Positions 1-5,706 are shown, counted from the stretch's first letter. The stretch is 8,631 nt of DNA from Candidatus Omnitrophota bacterium (GCA_023229385.1 JALNZI010000058.1:1-8631); one strand, 5' to 3'. Program-made: numbers and translations. The notes: generated by a model not told the origin, from the letters alone.

Positions 1-1
1 T

Positions 2-307
2 GATGCGGTAGATTTTCATTTAAAACCCGGGGACTTAAGAATAATTGATATTTCTACAGAGGCAGGGGCGTCTTTTTCTACGCACCGGGTTCCGGTTGGG
101 GTTCTCCGGGATTATCTGTATAAATCTATTTCTTGTGAAACTATACTTATTGGGATGCAGCCTGGCTCTACGGAATTTTGCGGCTGCCTTTCGCAGGGGA
201 TAGAAGAGGCAGCGCAGGCAGCCTGCAGGGAAATCCGGGAAGCCTTAAGAGGCTTTGTACTTTCGCGGTCAAAAAATGACCGCTCAAGTATTTCGCCAAG
301 AGTTTAA
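2..307 (+). CDS. HycI-type [NiFe]-hydrogenase maturation protease, C-terminal part (5' end outside window)
   Basis: Reading from base 2, 101 codons run open to a TAA at 305-307. The fragment begins DAVDFHLKPGDLRIID and continues with a STHRVPVGVLRDYL stretch and an LIGMQPG stretch. These match in order the DATDMGLNPGEIRIID, TTHNMPLNYLIDQL and FLGIQP blocks of E. coli HycI, which clips the C-terminal tail of the hydrogenase large subunit after nickel insertion. The first visible Asp (bases 2-4) aligns with HycI Asp62 and the His at 83-85 with His90, two of the three nickel-sensing residues. The N-terminal third, with the first acidic ligand, lies outside the window. The tail (about 25 residues after the last family block) is poorly conserved and basic. 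It is followed after 46 bp by the HypC-HydE fusion, probably in the same transcript. A HyaD/HybD/FrhD-type relative is the main alternative; the family assignment is firm, the exact subgroup less so. Confidence 0.85.
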   Translation, partial: DAVDFHLKPGDLRIIDISTEAGASFSTHRVPVGVLRDYLYKSISCETILIGMQPGSTEFCGCLSQGIEEAAQAACREIREALRGFVLSRSKNDRSSISPRV

Positions 308-353
308 TCAGAGGCTCAATTTAAAACTGTACTTATGACGTAAGAGGGAACGT

Positions 354-1652
354 ATGTGTTATACAATACCGGCGATAGTGGAAGGTGTCCATAAGGGGAA
401 AGCCACTATTTCTTATTTTGGCGAGCGCAAGGAAGCCATATGCGAGTTTGTGCATCTATCTCCGGGTGATTATGTATATGCACAGGGTGGTTATGTAGTG
501 GAAAAGATTTCACCGGTTCAGGCGCAGAAGACCCTTAAGGCCTGGAAAGATGTTTTTTTTGAGTTAAGAAAGATTGATGCGGTTTCAGCAGCCCTTGATA
601 GCAGTGATATAAGTTCTAATCGTATCCTGCAGGGAATACTTGAGCGTGCGCGTAAAAATATTATTCCTTCAAAAGAAGAAGCGCTGTATTTGTTGAATCT
701 TGAAGATGCGCAGAGCCGGCTGCTGGTCCGCCGGAGCGCCAATTATCTAAGACAGCAGTATCACAATAATTCCTGTTGTGTGCACGGGATCCTTGAGATA
801 TCCAATATCTGCGCCAGGGATTGCGGCTATTGCGGGATTTCTTCTTCCAGCGGCGCTGTGCGTTATCGCATGAGCCTTGACGAAATAATTGCGGCGGCAG
901 GGGAGGCAATTAATAAGTTTGGTTTTAAATCATTAGTTCTGCAGTCCGGAGAAGAATGCGGGTATTCGCTTGATGAACTGGTGAATATTGTAGCAAGTAT
1001 CAAGAAAAAATTTCCTGTGCTTATTTTTATCAGTTTCGGCGAGATTGGGATAAAGGGGCTAAAACAGTTGTATGCAGCCGGCAGCCGTGGTCTTTTACTG
1101 CGTTTTGAAACTTCCAATCCAGCACTTTATAAAAAGCTGCATCCCGGATGTAATCTGGATTCGCGCCTTGATCATTTAAGGGCGGCGTATGAAATGGGAT
1201 ATCTTATTATTACCGGCGGCCTTATCGGGCTTCCGGGAGCGACTAAAGAGGATTTGGTAAACGATATTATTTTAACCTCTTCATTGCATGCTGAAATGTT
1301 TAGTTTTGGGCCATTCCTGCCGCATCCTTCTACTTTATTAGCAGCTTTTCCTGCTCCTGCTGAACAGGATGTGCTTGGTGTGTTGTCGCTGGCGCGCCTG
1401 ATGTGCGCAGAAAAGGCAAAAATCCTGGTTACTACTGCGTATGAAACTCTTAGCTCCTCTGCGCGGCAGAATGGTTTAATAGCCGGAGGTAATTCTATTA
1501 TGGTCAATGTTACTCCTTTGAAATATCGTTCGCTTTATAATATTTATCCTCATCGGGCCCATGAAGACGAAACACTTGCCCAACAGGTACGCCAGGCGCT
1601 TGCCATGTTGAAGTCCCTTGGCCGCGGTCCAACGGATTTAGGAAGTAACTAA
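354..1652 (+). CDS. HypC-HydE fusion: hydrogenase maturation chaperone domain joined to a HydE-like radical SAM enzyme
   Basis: The protein has 432 residues. Residues 1-77 are HypC-like: the MC start with Cys2, then IPAIVEG, then GDYVYAQGGYVVEKI and a helix with AQKTLKAW, which match HypC (MCLxIPxxV, GDYVxVHxGFAIEKx, AxExLxxW). HypC holds the Fe(CN)2CO unit with HypD during [NiFe] assembly. Residues 85-432 cover the whole length of HydE. The radical SAM cluster motif is CARDCGYC (Cys153, Cys157, Cys160), followed by RYRMSLDEI, LVLQSGEE, LLRFETSNPALYKKLHPG, GGLIGLPGATKEDLVND, FGPFLPHPSTLLA and TPLKYRSLYNIYP. HydE acts on the iron synthon of the [FeFe] H-cluster. The join is in frame with no stop and a short linker near 78-85. 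The second, non-essential iron-sulfur site of Thermotoga HydE (Cys311/319/322) is absent. The HypC His that pairs with Cys2 at the iron site is Gln44 here. AGAGGGA lies just upstream of this ATG. A PylB-like relative is less likely than HydE. The family calls are firm; the joint function is inferred. Confidence 0.88.
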   Translation: MCYTIPAIVEGVHKGKATISYFGERKEAICEFVHLSPGDYVYAQGGYVVEKISPVQAQKTLKAWKDVFFELRKIDAVSAALDSSDISSNRILQGILERARKNIIPSKEEALYLLNLEDAQSRLLVRRSANYLRQQYHNNSCCVHGILEISNICARDCGYCGISSSSGAVRYRMSLDEIIAAAGEAINKFGFKSLVLQSGEECGYSLDELVNIVASIKKKFPVLIFISFGEIGIKGLKQLYAAGSRGLLLRFETSNPALYKKLHPGCNLDSRLDHLRAAYEMGYLIITGGLIGLPGATKEDLVNDIILTSSLHAEMFSFGPFLPHPSTLLAAFPAPAEQDVLGVLSLARLMCAEKAKILVTTAYETLSSSARQNGLIAGGNSIMVNVTPLKYRSLYNIYPHRAHEDETLAQQVRQALAMLKSLGRGPTDLGSN

Positions 1653-1659
1653 AGAGTAA

Positions 1660-1687
1660 TTGACAAACGCCAGATTTATGGTAACAT
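1660..1687 (+). promoter_or_regulatory. Sigma-70-type extended -10 promoter of the atp operon
   Basis: A perfect -35 box TTGACA (1660-1665) is followed by a 16-bp spacer and TAACAT (1682-1687), with TG at 1679-1680 giving an extended -10 (TGnTAACAT). It lies 8 bp after the stop codon of the hypC-hydE gene and about 95 bp before the first atp gene, so it separates the two transcription units. The predicted start is near 1694. Immediately after that, an imperfect 7-bp stem with an A bulge (1694-1700 with 1707-1714) may form at the 5' end of the leader RNA. Confidence 0.7.
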
Positions 1688-1728
1688 AAAAGTTGCTTAC
1701 AAAAGAGTAAAGCAGTTATTAATTAACA

Positions 1729-1771
1729 GACGTCTTAAGTCCAGAATTGGATAGAAGGCGTCAATTTTTTT
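1729..1771 (+). terminator. Terminator-like hairpin in the atp leader (candidate attenuator and end of the hydrogenase-maturation transcript)
   Basis: GACGTCT (1729-1735) pairs with AGGCGTC (1756-1762) through 7 bp including one G-U pair. Inside it TCCA (1740-1743) pairs with TGGA (1748-1751) around a GAAT loop, separated from the outer stem by a symmetric 4x4 internal loop. Two A residues and then seven T residues (1765-1771) follow. The hairpin lies downstream of the promoter at 1660 and 11 bp before the atpI start, so transcripts of the atp operon must pass it. It can also end read-through from the hydrogenase-maturation genes. The stem is only moderately strong, so partial termination is more likely than a full stop. 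Confidence 0.55.
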
Positions 1772-1782
1772 ATAGGCGCTTT

Positions 1783-2013
1783 ATGCAGAAAGAAGATTTA
1801 TATAAGGGGATAAAAACCGTAGGTTTTGTTTCTTTTATCCCTTTTATGCTGGCTGCCGGGCCGCTTTCAGGTTATTTTGTAGGTGACTTTCTGCAAAAGA
1901 AGTTTAATTTGTCGCATTGGGTAGTGCTATTCGGCATTGTTTTTGGTTTTCTGGCTGCAATTATGGAAATAGTCAAGATCCTAAAAGCTATTAGCAAGGT
2001 GAATAAAAAATGA
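1783..2013 (+). CDS. atpI: AtpI/AtpZ-type small membrane protein of the ATP synthase operon
   Basis: This 76-residue protein has two predicted membrane helices (about 12-35 and 45-66). Between them is the family block GPLSGYFVGDFLQKKFNL, and a basic tail KVNKK follows. AtpI/AtpZ proteins precede the Fo genes in many bacteria and help c-ring assembly or divalent cation supply; they are not part of the finished rotor. I chose the ATG at 1783. A longer reading from TTG at 1747 would add DRRRQFFYRRF and overlap the leader hairpin, which is unlikely. The ribosome binding site is weak (TAGG at 1773-1776). The last 4 bases overlap the atpB start (ATGA), giving translational coupling. The short length and two helices favour the AtpZ subtype over the longer four-helix AtpI of E. 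coli. Confidence 0.8.
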   Translation: MQKEDLYKGIKTVGFVSFIPFMLAAGPLSGYFVGDFLQKKFNLSHWVVLFGIVFGFLAAIMEIVKILKAISKVNKK

Positions 2014-2768
2014 GTGAAAACAGCGGCATTCCGGAACTCCCTAACATTTTTGCGATCTTAGCCGAGAAATTTCCCGGGAATGTCTTTTTTAAATTCATTT
2101 ATCTCTGGGAAAATGTTAGTTTTTCTCTGCTTATTGTTTTAGTTTTAGGGATTTTGGCTTTTTTTGCCTGCAGGAGAAGAGGTTTTATGCCTGGTAACCG
2201 GCTGCAGGCAGCAGTTGAGATGATTGTTGAAGGTTTGGATGATTTTGTCTGTGGGATTATGGGGCCAAAAGGAAGGAGATTTACGCCTTTTATCGGCACC
2301 CTGTTCATCTATATTCTTTGCATGAATCTTTCGGGTTTAATCCCGTTTATGAAATCTTCTACCGCCAGCTGGTCAACAACCTTGGCTCTGGCGCTGTGTG
2401 TATTTTTTTATGTACAATATACGGCTATCCGGGAGTTAGGTTTCTTAGGTTACCTGGATCACCTGGCAGGCCAGCAGAGAGGGGTTTTGGCTTTTACAAT
2501 TATTCTGCCGTTGTTTATGCTAATTTTGCATATACTTACTGAGTTAATCCGGCCGATAAGTTTGTCTTTACGTTTACGCGGTAATATCTGGGGCGATGAA
2601 GTTTTAATTGCCTTGCTTGCCGGATTTGGGATTAAAGGTTTGCCATTATTATTTTTTAATATGCTAATGGGGATATTGGCGTCAGTAGTCCAAGCTTCGG
2701 TTTTTTGCCTGTTGACTACGATTTATCTGGCGCTGGTTTTAAACCACGAAGAAGAAGTTATAGAGTAA
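2010..2768 (+). CDS. atpB: F-type ATP synthase subunit a (Fo proton channel)
   Basis: This 252-residue integral membrane protein forms the ion half-channels next to the c ring. Helices are visible at about 37-54, 93-112, 121-138, 158-180 and over much of 198-244. Family landmarks are MNLSGLIPF (105-113), RPISLSLRLRGN (181-192) with the essential Arg188 (E. coli Arg210), Asn192, Glu197 (E. coli Glu219), and Gln228 (E. coli Gln252) in VVQASVFCLLTTIYLA. The residue two after the essential Arg is Arg190 where Phe is usual (RLRGN instead of RLFGN). The start is ATG in the ATGA overlap with atpI, with AAGGTGA at 1996-2002 as ribosome binding site. The length is slightly below the E. coli protein (271) because of a shorter N-terminus. 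The assignment is secure. Confidence 0.97.
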   Translation: MSENSGIPELPNIFAILAEKFPGNVFFKFIYLWENVSFSLLIVLVLGILAFFACRRRGFMPGNRLQAAVEMIVEGLDDFVCGIMGPKGRRFTPFIGTLFIYILCMNLSGLIPFMKSSTASWSTTLALALCVFFYVQYTAIRELGFLGYLDHLAGQQRGVLAFTIILPLFMLILHILTELIRPISLSLRLRGNIWGDEVLIALLAGFGIKGLPLLFFNMLMGILASVVQASVFCLLTTIYLALVLNHEEEVIE

Positions 2769-2856
2769 CACCCCGCGTTAACAATCACCCGACGCTAATA
2801 GGTGTTGCGTCGGCGTGCGCTATGTAGCGCAATTTCGCGGGTGTGCCCTTGTGGGC
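2768..2856 (+). promoter_or_regulatory. Highly structured GC-rich RNA element between atpB and atpE (predicted three-way junction plus hairpin)
   Basis: An outer stem pairs 2768-2777 with 2836-2844 (9 bp, C2774 bulged). It encloses two hairpins: CCGACGC (2789-2795) with GCGTCGG (2807-2813) around an 11-nt loop, and TGCGCT (2816-2821) with AGCGCA (2826-2831) around ATGT. A further hairpin GCCC-TTGT-GGGC (2845-2856) abuts the outer stem and ends one base before the atpE ribosome binding site. The loop of the first hairpin contains GGTGTT (2801-2806), which is perfectly complementary to AACACC (2767-2772), so an alternative fold exists. There is no T-run, so it is not an intrinsic terminator. 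It is more GC-rich than its flanks. It could be a translation-controlling or RNA-stabilising element, or a small palindromic repeat that has inserted here; sequence alone does not decide. Confidence 0.6.
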
Positions 2857-2857
2857 T

Positions 2858-2863
2858 AGGAGG
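2858..2863 (+). promoter_or_regulatory. Perfect Shine-Dalgarno of atpE
   Basis: AGGAGG lies 5 nt before the atpE ATG at 2869. It is the strongest ribosome binding site in the window and sits just outside the GCCC/GGGC hairpin, so it stays accessible. This fits the need to make about ten or more c subunits per complex while the neighbouring Fo subunits are needed once or twice. Confidence 0.85.
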
Positions 2864-2868
2864 ATAAT

Positions 2869-3096
2869 ATGGACACAAAAGTAGCATTGGATTTAGGTTC
2901 GGCAATAGCTTTAGGTATTGCGGCATTTGGTTCGGCAATAGCTTTAGGTATTGCGGTAGCTTCGGCCATGGGCGCAATCGGCAGGCAGCCGGAGGCATCG
3001 AATAAAATAATGACTAGTATGATTATCGGCTGCGCTTTTATCGAAGCGATTACCATTTATGTACTGGTGTTTGCTTTTATGTACGCTGGCAAGTAA
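2869..3096 (+). CDS. atpE: F-type ATP synthase subunit c (rotor ring)
   Basis: This 75-residue protein forms a two-helix hairpin with the polar loop R39-Q40-P41 that contacts gamma and epsilon. The ion-carrying carboxylate is Glu59 in helix 2 (GCAFIEAITIYVLV). Sodium-type c subunits have Gln in helix 1 and Ser-Thr after the Glu (Ilyobacter Gln32, Ser66, Thr67). The aligned residues here are Leu26, Ala60 and Ile61, so proton use is predicted. The helix-1 glycine motif GxGxGxG reads G21-x-A23-x-A25-x-G27. Helix 1 contains a tandem repeat of GSAIALGIA (residues 10-18 and 21-29) that is also exact at DNA level. Total length is normal for the family. It is separated from atpB by a 100-bp structured spacer and has its own strong ribosome binding site. 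Confidence 0.97.
   Translation: MDTKVALDLGSAIALGIAAFGSAIALGIAVASAMGAIGRQPEASNKIMTSMIIGCAFIEAITIYVLVFAFMYAGK
2896..2956 (+). repeat. Exact 28-bp tandem repeat inside atpE helix 1 (33-bp period)
   Basis: Bases 2896-2923 and 2929-2956 are identical over 28 bp and begin GGTTCGGCAATAGC. The period of 33 bp equals 11 codons, so the frame is kept and GSAIALGIA is encoded twice. Synonymous positions are also identical, which points to duplication or gene conversion rather than shared helix chemistry alone. The c subunit keeps its usual length (RQP at 39-41), so the repeat has replaced rather than added helix residues. Confidence 0.85.
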
Positions 3097-3101
3097 ATTC
3101 A

Positions 3102-3108
3102 AGAGGAG
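3102..3108 (+). promoter_or_regulatory. Ribosome binding site that selects the GTG start of atpF
   Basis: AGAGGAG lies 10 nt before the GTG at 3119 but 25 nt before the first in-frame ATG at 3134. The GTG is therefore the better start. Confidence 0.7.
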
Positions 3109-3118
3109 ATAAAATAGC

Positions 3119-3613
3119 GTGGGACTTCTAAATATGCTTAGCGCGAGCGAAATATTCGCGCAGGTTTTAAGTTTCTTCCTGCTTTTATTTTTACTAAAGC
3201 TGTTTGCCTGGAAGAAGATTCTTAACCTCCTGGATCAGCGTAAAGAAAAAATCCGCTCTGAATTCGAGAAGATTGAGAATTCGAAACTTGAAATCAGCAA
3301 GCTGAAAGCGGATTATGAATCTAAAATGCTGTCTATCCATGAGCAGGCTGAAGTAAAAATCCAAGAGGCTATTGAAGAGGGCAGGAAGTTAAACGCCCAG
3401 ATGCGTAAGCAGGCCCATGAAAACGCCCAGGATATTATTAATGATGCGCGTAAGCAGGTAAAGCATGAAATTTCCCAGGTGCAGGAGAAGCTAAAAGATA
3501 GAATCGTGGATATTGCTTTAGATGCTGCCAGAAATGTAATCCAGGAGAAACTTACCGAGGATGGCGATCGTAAGATAGTGGAAGATTTTATTAAAGAAAT
3601 GGAAGATGTTTAG
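3119..3613 (+). CDS. atpF: F-type ATP synthase subunit b (peripheral stalk)
   Basis: This 164-residue protein has one N-terminal membrane helix (about 11-30, EIFAQVLSFFLLLFLLKLFA) followed by the family block FAWKKILNLLDQRKEKI. A long charged, heptad-like coiled coil (about 35-150) then reaches up to the head. As a dimer it holds the alpha3beta3 head still by binding delta. The start is GTG at 3119, chosen by the ribosome binding site; starting at ATG 3134 would remove only MGLLN. The stop codon TAG is followed with no gap by the atpH ATG, so the two stalk proteins are translationally coupled. Only one b gene is present, so the stalk is presumably a homodimer. Confidence 0.95.
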   Translation: MGLLNMLSASEIFAQVLSFFLLLFLLKLFAWKKILNLLDQRKEKIRSEFEKIENSKLEISKLKADYESKMLSIHEQAEVKIQEAIEEGRKLNAQMRKQAHENAQDIINDARKQVKHEISQVQEKLKDRIVDIALDAARNVIQEKLTEDGDRKIVEDFIKEMEDV

Positions 3614-4162
3614 ATGATCAAGGATAAGGTGGTTGTCAGCAGGTACGCGGAAGCCTTTATAAGTTTTGCGCGGGAGAATTGCGGGTTAGATAAGGCTTTA
3701 GAAGATTTGGTAATTGTAAAAAATATTATCCGCGATAACCCGGGCTTTAGCGAGTTGATGCATAATCCTGAGATTTCATATGCTGAAAAATGCATAATTA
3801 TCGATGCGGCGATAAAAGACGGGCTTTCAGACGAGATACGCGATTTCCTGAAACTTCTTATTGAAAAGAAACGTTTTGATGTTTTCCTGGATGCCGCCGA
3901 ATACCTGCGCGTAAAATACTCCCATCTTGGCCAGGTGGATGTATTGCTGAAGACCGCTTTTCCCCTGGAGCTGGACTTGATTAAAAAAATCGAGGCTGTT
4001 TTAAAAAAGAAGCTTAAGCAGGATTTAAGGTTTTATATTGATTTAGACGGCAGCCTTCTGGGCGGGGTGCAGGTGGTTATCGGAAATACAATTATTGACG
4101 GCTCAGTGGAAAAAAGGCTCAGCGAGTTGAAAGAAAAACTTGCTGCGGTAAGTATTGCATAA
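3614..4162 (+). CDS. atpH: F-type ATP synthase subunit delta (OSCP-like stalk connector)
   Basis: This 182-residue soluble protein links the top of the F1 head to subunit b. The N-terminal helical domain starts VVSRYAEAFISFA (7-19) with the family SRYAxALFxxA pattern. The C-terminal part carries the OSCP/delta signature DGSLLGGVQVVIGNTIIDGS (145-164) followed by VEKRLSELKEKL. Its length is typical (about 175-185). It starts directly after the atpF stop. GGAAG at 3601-3605 is a modest ribosome binding site, so coupling to atpF translation is likely. The gap to atpA is 17 bp. Confidence 0.94.
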   Translation: MIKDKVVVSRYAEAFISFARENCGLDKALEDLVIVKNIIRDNPGFSELMHNPEISYAEKCIIIDAAIKDGLSDEIRDFLKLLIEKKRFDVFLDAAEYLRVKYSHLGQVDVLLKTAFPLELDLIKKIEAVLKKKLKQDLRFYIDLDGSLLGGVQVVIGNTIIDGSVEKRLSELKEKLAAVSIA

Positions 4163-4179
4163 CTTGAGGAAGGTGGAGA

Positions 4180-5703
4180 ATGGTTTTAAAACCGGAAGAA
4201 GTTACTTCTGTAATCAAGAAAGAACTGGAAAAGTATAAAACCCGCTTGCGTACAGAGTCTATAGGCACGGTTATCCAGGTGGGAGACACCATCGCGCGTG
4301 TTTATGGGTTAGACGATGTAATGATGGGGGAATTAGTGCAGTTTTCCGATAATATCATGGGTATGGTTTTAAACCTGGAAGAGGATAGCGCAGGTGTAGT
4401 AATTTTTGGTACGGATAACCCCGATCAAAGTATCCGGGAAGGTGATATTGTTAAGTGCACCGGTAAGATTGTCCAGGTTCCGGTAGGAGAAGAGCTTGTC
4501 GGCAGAGTGGTTAATGGCTTGGGCAAGCCAATCGACGGCAAGGGCCAAATCAATACCCAAAAGTCCAGACCAATAGAATCCAGCGCCCCTAATGTAGTAG
4601 AACGGCAACCGGTAAATCAGCCTTTGCAGACCGGGGTAAAAGCCATAGATGCTATGACTCCTATCGGCCGCGGCCAGCGTGAATTGATTATCGGGGACCG
4701 TCAGACCGGCAAAACCGCTATTGCCATAGATACGATCATTAATCAAAAAGGAAAAGATGTTTACTGTATTTATTGTGCGATCGGCCAGAAATTATCCAGC
4801 GTGGTCGCGGTAAATGAGGTGCTTAAAAAACATGGAGCAATGGATTATACTACTATTGTCAGCGCTTCTAGCCGCGCTTCGGCCAGCTTGCAGTATCTTG
4901 CGCCTTATGCGGCGACAGCCATGGCGGAAGAATTTATGTATTCAGGAAAACATGTCCTGGTAATTTATGATGATCTATCCAAGCATGCCCAGGCATACCG
5001 GCAGTTGTCTTTGCTTTTAAGACGTCCTCCGGGAAGAGAGGCATATCCGGGAGATATATTTTATCTGCATTCAAGGCTTCTGGAAAGATCGGCTAAATTA
5101 AATGATAAATTAGGAGCTGGTTCCATAACTGCTATTCCTATTGTTGAAACCCAGGCCGGAGATATATCCAGCTATATTCCTACTAATGTAATTTCTATTA
5201 CCGATGGCCAGATCTATCTGGAAAGCGATTTGTTTTATGCCGGGGTGCGGCCGGCGGTAAATGTGGGTTTGTCAGTCTCCCGCGTCGGAGGCAAAGCGCA
5301 GAGTAAAGCTATGCGCCAGGTCGCTTCAAAGCTAAGGCTGGATCTTGCCCAATACCGCGAGCTGGTAACTTTTACGCAATTCGGTACGGATCTGGATAAA
5401 ACTACCCGCGCACAGCTTACCCGTGGCGAGAGGATGGTAGAGATCCTGAAGCAGGTGCAGTATGAGCCGCTTAATACAGCTAGACAAGTAGTTATTATTT
5501 ACGCCGGCATTAATGGTTATCTTGATGATTTAGCGGTGAGCGCGGTTAGAAAATTTGAGGCCTATCTTTATAAATTTATCGAAAAGAATTATCCTGGGTT
5601 TATACAGGAGATAGAATTAAAGAATGATTTAGATTCAGATTTAAGGAGTAAACTGGATAAGTTGATCACTGATTCTAAAAAAGAATTCTTAAGCCAATCT
5701 TAA
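4180..5703 (+). CDS. atpA: F-type ATP synthase subunit alpha
   Basis: This 507-residue non-catalytic nucleotide-binding subunit of the F1 hexamer has all domains in order. The N-terminal helix (1-25) binds delta, and a beta-barrel follows (about 26-95). The P-loop is GDRQTGKT (172-179), and the Walker B region is HVLVIYDDLSKHAQAYR with Asp264-Asp265. The signature PAVNVGLSVSRVGG (358-371) contains Arg368, the arginine finger that reaches into the beta catalytic site. The C-terminal helical domain follows. Its length equals the family norm (about 500-510). The ribosome binding region GAGGA (4166-4170) with GGTGGAG just after it is strong. No key residue is missing. The gap to atpG is 3 bp. Confidence 0.98.
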   Translation: MVLKPEEVTSVIKKELEKYKTRLRTESIGTVIQVGDTIARVYGLDDVMMGELVQFSDNIMGMVLNLEEDSAGVVIFGTDNPDQSIREGDIVKCTGKIVQVPVGEELVGRVVNGLGKPIDGKGQINTQKSRPIESSAPNVVERQPVNQPLQTGVKAIDAMTPIGRGQRELIIGDRQTGKTAIAIDTIINQKGKDVYCIYCAIGQKLSSVVAVNEVLKKHGAMDYTTIVSASSRASASLQYLAPYAATAMAEEFMYSGKHVLVIYDDLSKHAQAYRQLSLLLRRPPGREAYPGDIFYLHSRLLERSAKLNDKLGAGSITAIPIVETQAGDISSYIPTNVISITDGQIYLESDLFYAGVRPAVNVGLSVSRVGGKAQSKAMRQVASKLRLDLAQYRELVTFTQFGTDLDKTTRAQLTRGERMVEILKQVQYEPLNTARQVVIIYAGINGYLDDLAVSAVRKFEAYLYKFIEKNYPGFIQEIELKNDLDSDLRSKLDKLITDSKKEFLSQS

Positions 5704-5706
5704 AAT

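Noticed and set aside
1747..1782. Upstream TTG start that would extend AtpI by 12 residues
   Set aside because: It lies inside the leader hairpin and T-run, has no ribosome binding site and adds residues unlike the family; ATG at 1783 is preferred.
2318..2542. Overlapping + strand reading frame inside atpB
   Set aside because: It is a shadow of atpB in another frame with no family resemblance; atpB itself is secure.
2795..3056. Antisense frames opposite the atpB-atpE spacer and atpE
   Set aside because: Their repeated peptides mirror the atpE tandem repeat and they cross the structured spacer; nothing supports translation.
3019..3063. Sodium-binding signature in subunit c
   Set aside because: Only the Glu and the Tyr five residues after it match; the Gln, Ser and Thr ligands are missing.
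4369..4746. 125-codon antisense frame opposite atpA
   Set aside because: Opposite a strongly conserved gene, with no start signals and no recognisable domain.
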